64,000 nucleotides of DNA from Latrodectus hesperus (Eukaryota > Arthropoda > Arachnida > Araneae > Theridiidae). The notes under the pieces were generated by a model. It saw only the letters and a program-made list of their open reading frames with translations. It had not been told where the DNA came from and did no database searches. Numbering within the stretch: position 1 is the first letter of the stretch; each line of letters begins with the position of its first letter. Shown one piece after another: positions 54,415 through 64,000 of this stretch. The stretch is taken from contig CM075850.1 in NCBI GenBank assembly GCA_037975125.1, positions 123,291,326 to 123,355,325 on the forward strand, read 5' to 3'. The translations under genes were made by a program, and so were the position numbers.

Positions 54415-57222
54415 AAATAGTAGGCCAGACTGCCGAACATGGATCCACACACCCTAAGCATTCACGTTTAGGTAAAGTTGGAAGAACAGATACCACAAAA
54501 TGATAAACTTTACTTAAAAGAAAATGTAAAGTTGGCATCGGTGAAATTACAATCAGAGAACTTGGAATGATCCGGTAAAAGTGAACCAGCCGAAATGACA
54601 ATATAACTCGGATCGAATGCATGTTAGGATAAGCGAACAAGAAAAAAGTAAAGATTACAAGAGAAAATCTATTATCGATTTCATCATCATTGGGTGATTG
54701 TTTGGCTGGACTTTCGCGCGGAGAGAACTCTTCTGCTTATGTTTACAACTGTCGCTTCTCGTCGCTCGCAAGATAAGAGCGTCTTAATCAATGAACGTTC
54801 AAAGTAATTCTGGACTTTGGATGGCATGGGATTGAAGGGGTGGAGCTAAGGAACGATGAAGCAGTCATTGAGAAGTTCATAAAAAGGATTTTTAACTCAG
54901 AAATGGTAGATACACGATCTATATAATTCCTGTTTCTGTTTGAGGATGAGTTGAGAACGATTGGTGTATAATAAAACGAACGATATCCATGCCTAGATAA
55001 CTTAAAATTAAAATTTCATTTTGAAATTTTGATGAGAGTTAGTAATTATATTCAATTTAATGAATGGTATCCCTGTAAAATTGACTATGCTGCGATGCAC
55101 GAATTCTGTTCGCTTGTGTTTCCTTTCCCATTTATAAAATTGCCATCTATGTGTAAACACTGGAAATTAAGAAACCCTGTGTGGCACTGGGCAACATTTC
55201 TTTCTACATTCTCAGGGTCTTTATATATTTTTAAATAGCGATATTTAATCTCTTTTTTATTTTTGTTTTTGCTTACTGCAATTACGTATTTTTCAACAAG
55301 CCGCCAATAGGAAGGCATTGGAATCTAGCTGAAAAAAATACCAACTTCAATATTATGTATTTAAAAACTCTCAAGCGGTCAATACCTCATTTCGTTTATT
55401 TAAATAATCCTATATTTGAAATATCATTTTGTTATGAAAATAGTTATTTTTTCCAAAGGTAAATAAATAACACTTTCCCACATCATTATTCTTCAAAAGC
55501 AATGTACTTGTTTTTTCCATAGGAAAATATGAACAGCTGGTAACATAAATAAGTGACTTGTAACAAAGCGAAATATACAAAATTAAATTTCTCCAGTAGT
55601 TGATTTCTTTCATCATATTAGTCACTTGTGGCACAAGAAGATTATTTGTCCAGGATTTCATATGAAAGACTAAAAATTTCCAATAACACAGGAGTCGAAC
55701 TTATGGCTGTTGAACTGAAAGCTACAGCGTTGATCATTCAGCAGCAACTTCAGTGAATATATGTATTAATTATAACTATTAGAAAATGTTAATACAAATT
55801 ATACTTATTGCCTTGAAGGAAAAAAATAATATTAAAATAAAATTTATGTGTAGCCATATACAAAACATTAAAATAAGTTTTTAAATTACTTATTTTAAGA
55901 GTACTTTTGATGTTTTTAATTTATTTGGCCCTTTAATGGTCACTTTTTTGGAACTCTTCAATATGTGTTCGTATTCTCTCAAATATTCAATATATTTTCA
56001 TTACAAAAATGCATCGAATCAAACTCTGGTAAAAGATATTTTCCTAATAAACTTGATAATAAAAATTAATAAATAAAAATAATCAAAAGTTCGAATAAAA
56101 CAAAACGGTTAAATTATTTTCTATCAAAAAATTTGAACTAAAAGATTCTCTCTCGTCTGGGCTTCAAATTTATATTGAACATGAAAGTTCAATTACTTAA
56201 GATTAGTAAAAAAATCTGTTTCTTCATCTGGCTATAAATGAAATTCCGTTCTTGAGAATTTTATCCAATTTAAATTAAAGATCCAACTCAAATATAAAAA
56301 AAGATCTTTTTGTCTTAATCAGTCGTAGCCTTTTTACTATTTTCTGAAAAGTTTTCCAGCCTTTAAGTATTAAACAGGAAAATAAAAGCTAAGCAGACTG
56401 GGAAAGAAAGAATAGGTAAAAAAATTGCTTTCGTCTCTCAATTTCATTTCATTTGATGACAAAAGGAAAAAATCAGAATCGTTTTGAAAATTTGATTGAA
56501 ACTGAAGAATGAAAAGAACAGAACCTTAATGGAAATAAATAATTTTAAATTAATCATAAATAATTAAAAAAGTTTAGGAAAATAATATTTCACGAAATGA
56601 TAAAAAAAAACATCTTTTTTTAATGAGATTTTTTTCAGGAATGTATCTAGCTCGTAGAATAATACATCATTGTTTTTTATTTAAATAAGCAAATATAAAT
56701 GCTTGAAAATGAAGAACTTGTTTCATCATTAAAGGCAATCAATGTTTTTCACAAATTTTTTTCTAATATTTTTTTGTATGAACGAGTATTTTTTAATAAA
56801 TTTTTAACAAATATTTTAAGTAAAATATTTTTAGAATATACATATATTCTACGTATTTTCGAAATATTCGTTTCTTTTCCATTTCAATTTTAAAATTCAA
56901 AGGAAGTCGACTAATGGCAATATTTTATTTTGTTCTAATAGCTATAAAAAAATCCTACAAAAAATCAATTTCCATTACATCAAAATTCAATGCAACGAAA
57001 AGCTCGAAAAACGAAAATTTTCCATAAATCTTTCCCTAATATTTTTAATAACATGATAAAAATAAAATTTCCAATATCAAGTTTCGACTAAACGAATGAA
57101 TTCAAGTGATATTTTATTTTGCTGAAATGAATATTTTAATAACGCGGAATGAGCTACCGATACAATGAAAGTGTTCAAGTGGTTTGATAAATTAAAATAA
57201 AATTTCAATATCAATTGACATA
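54415..57222. other. Mostly AT-rich intergenic DNA, nothing firm
   Basis: A GC-balanced patch at about 54690-54860 has no recognised feature. A B-box relic 'ggagtcgaacttatgg' lies at about 55690-55706 (minus-strand SINE relic, 55680-55750). Frames at 54356-54640, 55029-55238 and 56699-56893 have no domain I recognise. Confidence 0.5.
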
Positions 57223-57226
57223 ATAT

Positions 57227-57800
57227 TGTTACAAATTTATAAATAATGATTATATTTGTCTTAAAATATCTCAGACAGATCGAAAATTCTCACATTTTGG
57301 GCAAAAATTGAGGTATTTAGACGTGTTGTCGTTTAAAAGCTGATTTCCTAATAATTTGGCGACTTGGCGACAGTTGGCGAGATTCTTGGCGACTTGGCGA
57401 GAAATCGATACTTCTGGAAACATTCATCACCTAAGCTCTAGGACCAATATTTTCCGAGATAGCCTAGAAGCTTCCAGAGCCTTGGCGAAATTGGTAGATT
57501 TCTCCGCCAAGTCAGGTATAAATACCGCAGCCCGACATGGAAGAAGGATAGTTTTGTGAAGACAGTCAGTGAGTGAAGACGATTAGTTGTGACTGCTAGT
57601 TGTTCTCTGTCTGAGGTATTTGAGACCTGTGATTGGAAGCTATTTCCTATTGTATCTGACGAATTGTAGCTGTATAATTGTGATTGTTACAGCGGGAATT
57701 TCGTTTATCTAGCGAAGTTTTTACGAATAAAAGTCTTGTGTTCATTAAGTGGTCGCTTTATTCAACTCTCAATCAACACGAACCCGTGGAGCTCGGTACA
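57227..57800 (+). mobile_element. Solo LTR, second copy (574 bp), ATAT target duplication
   Basis: It starts TGTTAC and ends GGTACA, flanked by ATAT at 57223-57226 and 57801-57804. TATAAATA lies at 57517-57524 and AATAAA at 57726-57731, giving an ordered promoter and polyadenylation signal. It matches the LTR at 3796-4369 over its whole length with scattered substitutions. There is no internal region, so it is a solo LTR. Compared with the other copy it has one fewer GGCGACTTGGCGA block and about 25 bp extra after the TATA region, so the equal length is coincidental. Confidence 0.92.
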
Positions 57801-57804
57801 ATAT

Positions 57805-59095
57805 GTTCATTTCAGTCATCATATAAATTATAATTAACTATAGACATAATGGTCGAGTTCCAGTAATTCTATAAATTGAAATAAAATGCACAACTTAGCT
57901 AATTTCAATTGTTTTATAAACTGAAATGAACAATCACCACAAAGTTATTGTGGTTCAATAAGAACAAAATGTATCACTTAACTAAATTAAGTTGCTCTAT
58001 CAGCGGAATTGAACCATTCGATACAATGTATAATTCCAATGATTCTACAAATTAGAACAAAGTTTATCCTTAAACTCATTTCCGTTGACCTACAAATTGT
58101 AACGATACAATGGATGAGTTCTAAGTGTTCTACAAATCAGCTAAGTGATGTCGAAATTTTGTTTTAACTTCAATTGTGCTACAAATTGAATTAAACTATC
58201 GATACAAGGCTTCAGTGGTTCAATAAATACGAACAAAAGGTATCATTTAACTCATTTCAATTGTGTACTATATAAACTGAATTATCAATACAATAGTTTC
58301 TGTTGTATTATAAAATGGAACAAAGTTTATCATTAATTTCAGCTGCCTGAATAATTGAAATTAACTCTCGATACAACGAACGGGCTCCCATGATTTCATA
58401 AATTAGCTTCGCGATGTTAAAATTTTAACTTCAGTTGTTCTATAAATTGAAATTAAATTATCAATACAAAGCTCACATGGTTCTATAAACTAGAACAAAA
58501 CTTATTTTTTAGCTTCAGTTGAACTACAAACTGAATAGAGCTGTTAATATAATAATTCTGACTGTTCTTATAAAAAAATTACAACCAAGTTTATCTCTAA
58601 ACTAACAGCTGTCCAATAATATTGAAATAAACTATCGATACAACGAACGAGCTGGATTTCATAAATTAACTACCTGGTATTACAATTTTATTTTAATTTC
58701 AGTTGTTCTATAAATTGAAGTGAATTATTGACACTAAACTCTGGTAGTGTATTAAAAAAATTATCAGTTAACTTCAGTTGTGTTATAAATTGACATGAAT
58801 TATATTGCTATACAAAGCTTCGACGGTTCTATAATTAAAAAAACACGATTTATTAACTTCCGTTGTGCTATAAAACTGAATTATCTTTACAATAATTAAT
58901 TCCATGGTACGCTCTATAAATTAGAACAAAATATATCACTAAATATCAGTTGTCATTTAAATAGAAATGAGCTGTCGAAACAAGTTTTGGTTGTTCTATA
59001 AATTAGAACAAACCACTTCACTTGTCTTATAAATTTAAGTGAACTATCGATACAATGAACTTCAGGTGTTTCTATAAAATTAGAAAAAAAAATGC
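57805..59095. repeat. Decayed ~87-bp satellite, about 14 units
   Basis: The phrase 'a(a)ctatcgatacaa' recurs at about 58019, 58103, 58200, 58285, 58370, 58462, 58543, 58634, 58729, 58809, 58887, 58974 and 59048, i.e. 74-97 bp apart. It alternates with 'tcagttgttctataaattgaa' and 'gaacaaaatttatca'. The regular spacing over 1.2 kb despite heavy divergence indicates an old tandem array. The solo LTR sits at its left edge. Confidence 0.8.
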
Positions 59096-59249
59096 ATCAC
59101 TTAAAACATTTCTGTCACATACACATTCCTATTTTAATTTCGTATTTATAAGGTTAGAATTTATTGATTCTCTATGCCGTAGAAAATCTCTTAATTTAAG
59201 CGTACCGATTTCTTTGTTCAACCACTAGGTAACGAAACGACAGTGAACT

Positions 59250-59745
59250 AATTTCGAACATTTGTTTCTAGATTTCGGTAGCAAGGAAAATAATTGGAAA
59301 TAAATCCGAGTTCTTTCCACTTAGTACCCCAAGGTCGCTTCGCACAAGATTTTAGAGTAAACAATCGCATCGGAGAGGAAAAAACTTCCACCAACAACAG
59401 TCATAAACGAGGCTCTAATAATGCGCCATAAAACGGCGATCCAAAACGTTTTTATGCAGATCGCCGCCAAAACTTTTATTTTCATTCTCGGTTGCAGAAA
59501 ACGATTATCAAATAGGGCATAAGTGGCATAAATAAATTGGCGGCCATAAATTTCCCGTACCTCGGAAAGTGACGTATGGGTTGTTTACTCTAGTAGGAAG
59601 CGCGCAGCCGGTACATAGTAGCTTTTTGTAATTACCGCAGATGTTTACTTCTTAACGGGAGGCGGAACAAGAGCGACAGCAATCCGAGAATCATTCTCCA
59701 TTTCTATTTCTGTGTTTTCCGTCAGCGAACTGCTCAAACTATAAT
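59250..59745. promoter_or_regulatory. Candidate enhancer: clustered Hox-like and forkhead-like sites
   Basis: A GC-balanced, repeat-free block. CATAAA/TTTATG cores, the type bound by posterior (Abd-B-like) Hox factors, occur at 59401-59407, 59426-59432, 59451-59456 and 59544-59550, and again near 59528. Forkhead-type sites are GTAAACAA (59357-59364) and TGTTTAC (59582-59588, 59642-59648). Site knowledge is general; function is inferred from density and from the contrast with the surrounding AT-rich DNA. Confidence 0.35.
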
Positions 59746-59883
59746 TGGTCTCTAAATACGATTAATAAGGCTTAAACACACCCCAAAGAACCCTTGAATT
59801 CATAGAATTTTTTGTGTTTGAAGTCACTTAGATCATACTAGAACTGCATATAAGCATAAGTGAACTAAATAGAGTTGCTTTAT

Positions 59884-60059
59884 CAGGGCCCCACTTAGCC
59901 TAATTAGGGTCAAGGACAAAAATTTCTTTGGAAGCCCCTCTGCTTCACAACAACCAAGTTACTATTCGATTTTGCAAACCACTCTGATAAATAAATCCTA
60001 GTCCATTTGAGGGGCCCTCTGCTGCGGAAGAGCCCGGGGCAATTGCCCATATGCCCCTG
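59884..60059. mobile_element. GGGGCCC-rich short element, copy 2
   Basis: The ends CAGGGCCCC and TGCCCCTG form a short inverted pair. The interior shares 'cttagcctaattaggg', 'gcccctctgcttcacaacaacc' and 'agcccggggcaattgcccat' with 35173-35335. The CAGGG-type ends suggest a hAT-like non-autonomous element. The flanks do not show a clear 8-bp duplication. Confidence 0.6.
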
Positions 60060-60064
60060 ATTTC

Positions 60065-61110
60065 ATCAGGCTCTGAATTTTATATTCACACATATAAAAA
60101 AATATTTTTCTTTATATTTTAATAGTAATGTGCAAATATTTAAAACCAAATCACCCCTAAGCGATTTGCAGCTATTTAATGCAACCCAAGAAAATGCGCG
60201 GAAACAAAAGGTTTGAAAAAGATCAGTCGATTTTCATCGATTCAAACCAAGAACTTCAGTTTGTCAACTAAGATCGTCTATGACACGAAGATTAATAGGA
60301 CACTGCTTAAAATAGATTCTGAACAATTAACTTCTAGGGTGGCAATTAAATTCGTGTGTGTTCTTGTAAGATAACTTTTTCACCAAAGATGGTAATCCAA
60401 CTGTGGTATATAACATAAAACTAACTCCGAATCACAACAAAGACCTCTTACGCATGAGAGGGCAAATTCATCCAATACTAACAGTCTCAAATAGATTCCA
60501 AATACCTAGATAGGGAGAATCGAACCCACAAACTTTAATACGCAGAGAGAATGAAACAAATGATAAATAACAGACGGAATATATTTTTTAAAAAAAGGGA
60601 ACACTTTAACAATGGCAAATTCTTTTTGAATTAGAATTGCTTAAAGACTTTGTTAATATAATTAAGAGGCCATAACCTAATAACAGGAATACACTTCGGC
60701 TTAGAAAAGTCTCGAGTTTGATTCCAGTCGTTGCTAAATTCAAAAGGAATGTGTTTTCTTTTTTCATTCATGTTTGTCGGGCCGGGACAGTCTGTAGTGG
60801 ACCCGCTTAACAGAGTTGTAAAGTATTTTATATTTCACCACAAAAGTTGTCGACCAAGAAATCTTTTTCAGACAACTAGTTGCATTTACATTTGGCAGGT
60901 TGGAAGAAGACACGATTAACTTCCAAGCCCTTACACTGACTTACAGAAGTGCACATCCACTTGGATGATATGTGCCAGGTATTTTTAGACCCTTCAACAG
61001 ATTACCTAAAATCCTACAGGTGTTGTAAGGCATTCTAATACCCACCGCATATGCATAACTTCCCTTCCAAGAGGATATTTCCTAGATTGGCGTATTCACA
61101 TGTCACAACG
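60065..61110. other. Intergenic DNA with faint SINE-like relics
   Basis: B-box-like remnants occur near 60525 ('agaatcgaacccac') and 60717 ('gagtttgattcc'). The remainder is unassigned. Confidence 0.4.
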
Positions 61111-61115
61111 GAGAA

Positions 61116-61185
61116 AACCAGGAATATTCCCAGCACCAACCGACTTACTTCACGTAAGTCGGTTGGTGCTGGAATATTCCTGGTT
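61116..61185. repeat. Near-perfect ~32-bp hairpin with a 5-nt loop
   Basis: The left arm 61116-61148 and right arm 61154-61185 are reverse complements apart from one extra base in the left arm; the loop is ttcac. Both arms are GC-balanced. The palindrome makes open frames on both strands encode similar peptides (…PAPTDL…), which is an artefact of the fold-back and not evidence for a gene. Confidence 0.95.
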
Positions 61186-61349
61186 CCTATTCCTGGGAAT
61201 GCAGAAGAATGAATGGGGGCATCCATTTTCCAGTTGCTCAGCAGTAAATGATATCGAACCTGGAATGCTTAGTTTTGAAAGCGCTGTTCTACTAGACCAC
61301 TGTGAGCATATGAGCTTAGCTTCGTTTCTCGCTGAACAATCATTTACAG

Positions 61350-61452
61350 CACATGATGATTAATTAGATAGGGATCTACAGTTTAAAGTGGATTCCGAAC
61401 CACAACAAACACCCAATTTCGACATGGGATTCGAACCCAAGAGTTATCGGTA
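61350..61452 (-). mobile_element. Partial SINE2
   Basis: Plus-strand 'tttaaagtggattccgaaccac', 'caaacacccaatttcg' and B box 'gggattcgaaccc' are present. The head stops after the B box, so it is truncated or ruined on its 5' side. Confidence 0.75.
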
Positions 61453-61454
61453 TG

Positions 61455-62425
61455 GGAGTTTTCCCTTAGTTCACATGAATATAATTTTTTTATGTTTAAA
61501 AAAAACTAGATTGCAAAACACTGCTGATAGTACATAGCGGTACGCAAATTTCCAACTATTAAACTATCACTAAGCTATATAGAAGCAAGACTAACACAAC
61601 AAACTGTTTACTTTATACATCATTTATTTAAACAACCGAAAAGTTATCAAATTAATTTTTTTATTGCTTCAATTATTATTTTAAAAAAATAAAACAAAAC
61701 TGGTCAATATTTTAAAAATTTTAATGTTTTACAAGAAATCAATAATACAAGATGCAATTTAGCAAATTTTGTACAAGAAATTTAACATTTTTTTATCAAT
61801 AAAATCTATTTAAATATGGGGAAATGGCGCAGAATTTTTGTTATATAAGAAAAGAACGTCATTCATTAAATAATGGTACACCGAATAAGACATTAACAAA
61901 TTCCAATTTTCACGAAATAATAATAATATTACATTATAAAATAATTTTTAAATTTTATATTTGAATTGTTTCATTTTCCAATGATACCACAGCTTCAAAG
62001 CAAAATTTAAAAAGAAATAATAGAAAAAAAGTAAGAGGAAGAAACAATTATTTGTTTTCGAAACTCAGGGTCAGTCTCAATTGTCCACATGTGACCTTAA
62101 AACAATAAATCTCCCGCCTTTCACACTTCATTGCTCAAAGCGATTGCAAAATGAAAGCTCATTGTTTCCAGAAAAACATTTTCTGAAGCTTTTTAATGAT
62201 AAACATACATTTCTAAATAACATAAAACACAGATATTTGTAATAGAAATGAAGTCCTTCGCTTAGATAAGAACAAAAAATGGTACCAGTATATGAGTACA
62301 ATTTTATCTGTATTTTAACACGATACATAATAAAATATTCTAAAATTTAAAGTAATATATGATGTATATATTATTAAAGTACATTAACATTTGGTAACTA
62401 GTCAGATATCGACGTAGGATACATC
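61455..62425. other. AT-rich intergenic DNA, nothing recognised
   Basis: No coding or repeat signal. Confidence 0.5.
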
Positions 62426-62426
62426 C

Positions 62427-62774
62427 ATAGCGGTGCAGGTGAGCCCCGGACTGTAACTTAACGGGTTTGGAATACTCGGCCATTACCAGGCGCCTCGTCA
62501 TTTTGAATAACGCTCACGTGACACCTGAGACACGGCCAACTGGACACACACTGCGTGTCTAGTTGGCCGTGCCCGAGACCCTCTTTTCCATATCCACACC
62601 ACACCAGCGGAATGACTCTGGACGTCACAGATGAACGTGAACACGTCCCCAACCCAGAGAGTTCCAGAAAACCAGTGAGGGAGGGTAAGTGTTCACCCTC
62701 CCAAACACTGCCCGCGGCAAAAGATGCTTCCCTTTGCTGACAGTAACGAGAAGCTACTGAGTCACTGCAGCTCA
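62427..62774 (+). repeat. R4 copy with an inserted palindrome
   Basis: It starts agcggtgcaggtgagccccg and runs through 'ggcgcctcgtcattttgaa', 'acaccagcggaatgac', 'tggacgtcacagatgaacg', 'ctgcccgcggcaaaagatgc' and 'ctactgagtcactgcagctc'. It is the most complete uninterrupted R4 here. A 41-bp hairpin (62531-62571) replaces or splits the 'gaggccacacctgagctgg' block. Confidence 0.85.
62531..62571. repeat. 17-bp hairpin inside R4
   Basis: The left arm 62531-62547 (cacggccaactggacac) pairs with the right arm 62555-62571 (gtgtctagttggccgtg), with one mismatch and a 7-nt loop. It is absent from the other R4 copies. Confidence 0.92.
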
Positions 62775-63002
62775 ATCAAAATATGATAATACAATATGTA
62801 ACCTAATTCTTTAAAGAATATCTTATATGCATATTTCAATATTAAAACATGCAAATTTGAAATCAAAGAGTATTATATGATACGTAACGTTAGCATCAGA
62901 TTAAGGTAACATATTTATCCTATCTAAAAATTTACTAAGTAGATTGATATCTATCAAAATATGGTATAGTAAGGGATATATCCCAAATATAGCTTAATAT
63001 CT

Positions 63003-63192
63003 GCTTTGGTTTGTTTGTCGATCAACAGGGTTTTTTTTTTCTTTTTGCACACGAGGGCAAATTAAACCACTACTTACAGTTTAAAGTTAGCACACAAACC
63101 ACTATTAACATTCAAGCCTATGGTGAGATTCGAACCTACGAACTGTTGAAACAAAGACAAGATCGTTACCTATTCAGCTATCAGCTCGGCTA
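63003..63192 (-). mobile_element. SINE2, moderately degraded
   Basis: Plus-strand 'ggtttgtttgtcgatcaac', a poly-T expansion, 'cacacgagggcaaatt', 'acagtttaaagtt', B box 'agattcgaacct' and 'ctatcagctcggc' follow SINE2 order over the full length. Confidence 0.85.
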
Positions 63193-63199
63193 TCCTAGT

Positions 63200-64000
63200 A
63201 TATGAATGTGAAAATGATACAAATTTTAATATCAAAGTATGATACAAAGATACATAACCTGATGATAGATTATAATAATATTGTAAATATATCCAAAAAT
63301 ATGAATATGTTATACATTTGTATATACCATTTGTCATTAAAATATATAAGGTAGCAATTCAAAACACAAGCATGATACTAACACCATGTTAAAAAAACAC
63401 TCACTCCATTGAAAAAAATAAAATGAATCCGGATACAAGTGAAATATTTATGAATAGATGACGTTTCAGCACATTCTGTCACAGCGGCATAGAGGCAATA
63501 AAATTTTTGAATATATTGTTTTCTTTTTATACATAAAATCAGGGCGTTCTATTAACATGATTTATATATTGGGTGAGGCCATTATTGAACAAGTAGGAGA
63601 GCTACATCCTATGTGGAAGAAGGGGGGATGGAGCAGTTGCAAAGCAATAAATATATAAATGATCTACCTAATGCCCAGGTGAAGGGGAGGTCTAAAAATA
63701 ACCATACAAATTGATCTAGCTAATCGATTTGCAGAACAATGCTACTTTCAGGTCGGATTAATGTCGTTTCTCCGGCTGTAAAAAAGAAGTGCATGAGATT
63801 CAGCTTTATGGACTTGTTGTCACAGTCTTAGCAGCAGTTTGAATTCCGAGTTGTTTACAAATGCGTGACTGTGATACACGGACGACACTTTTAGTTTTCT
63901 TTTTAATTTCACGACTTCCCTGTTTTTCAGTAATATTATTAAATTTCTAACAGTAGAAGTATGCATAGAGACATTCGGTGGGTTATTAAAATGAATGGCA
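63200..64000. other. Intergenic DNA; possible Tc1-like N-terminal relic at the window end
   Basis: On the minus strand from 64000 to about 63840 a frame reads ...STVRNLIILLKNREVVKLKR..., loosely like the HTH region of Tc1-type transposases, before drifting out of frame. The similarity is weak and the element would extend past the window. The rest is A/T-rich. Confidence 0.25.

Noticed and set aside
61035..61363. Similar peptides on both strands (PAPTDL...), suggesting overlapping genes
   Set aside because: The resemblance is produced by the perfect inverted repeat at 61116-61185.

Overview
This is a eukaryotic, strongly A+T-rich, non-coding window. It most likely comes from an arthropod, and a chelicerate such as an orb-weaving spider is my best guess. 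The guess rests on tRNA-headed SINEs scattered throughout, Jockey/I-type LINE ends with a Cys/His knuckle after the RNase H region, long (AT)n runs, and a complete lack of operon-like or densely coding sequence. It is an inference, not a match to a reference. I find no host protein-coding gene, no intact tRNA or rRNA gene and no CRISPR array. All recognisable protein-coding signal is the C-terminal part of transposon proteins. Most short open frames are chance openings or lie inside repeats.

Layout. 0-8 kb: AT-rich DNA with a degraded tRNA-SINE, a 574-bp solo LTR (minus, 3.8-4.4 kb) and two SINEs. 8.4-9.2 kb: first copy of an internally deleted LINE derivative. 9-18 kb: almost featureless DNA with a decayed ~205-bp tandem array (11.2-12.1 kb). 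18-27 kb: SINEs, a LINE C-terminus (20.4-20.9 kb), a second LINE family (23.4 kb), a pogo/Tigger-like relic split by a SINE, and a SINE nested in a SINE (26.6-27.0 kb). 27.7-27.9 kb: two RFX X-box-like sites. 28-36 kb: decayed satellites, two more LINE tails, SINEs and a clean 8 x 40-bp satellite. 36.6-37.4 kb: a deleted hAT element with an exact 8-bp target duplication. 40.7-41.9 kb: a dead Tc1-like transposase interrupted by the second LINE derivative. 42-53 kb: SINEs, an unclassified repeat here called R4, a promoter-like cluster at 44.5 kb, the third LINE derivative (49.5-50.2 kb) and an inverted pair of SINE-plus-flank segments. 53.6-54.4 kb: an R4 copy carrying two nested SINEs. 57.2-57.8 kb: the second solo LTR, followed by a decayed ~87-bp satellite. 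59.3-59.7 kb: a candidate enhancer. 61-64 kb: hairpins, R4 and SINE relics.

How the parts relate. The window records successive retrotransposition. Several insertions keep exact target-site duplications (12-15 bp for LINE/SINE, 4 bp for the LTRs, 8 bp for hAT), so boundaries and relative ages can be read directly. The two most interesting themes are (i) a non-autonomous LINE derivative present three times with the same internal junction, and (ii) a modular SINE system in which different tRNA-like heads share one 3' tail while one head carries alternative tails. Names such as SINE1-SINE5 and R4 are local labels for this report, not database names.
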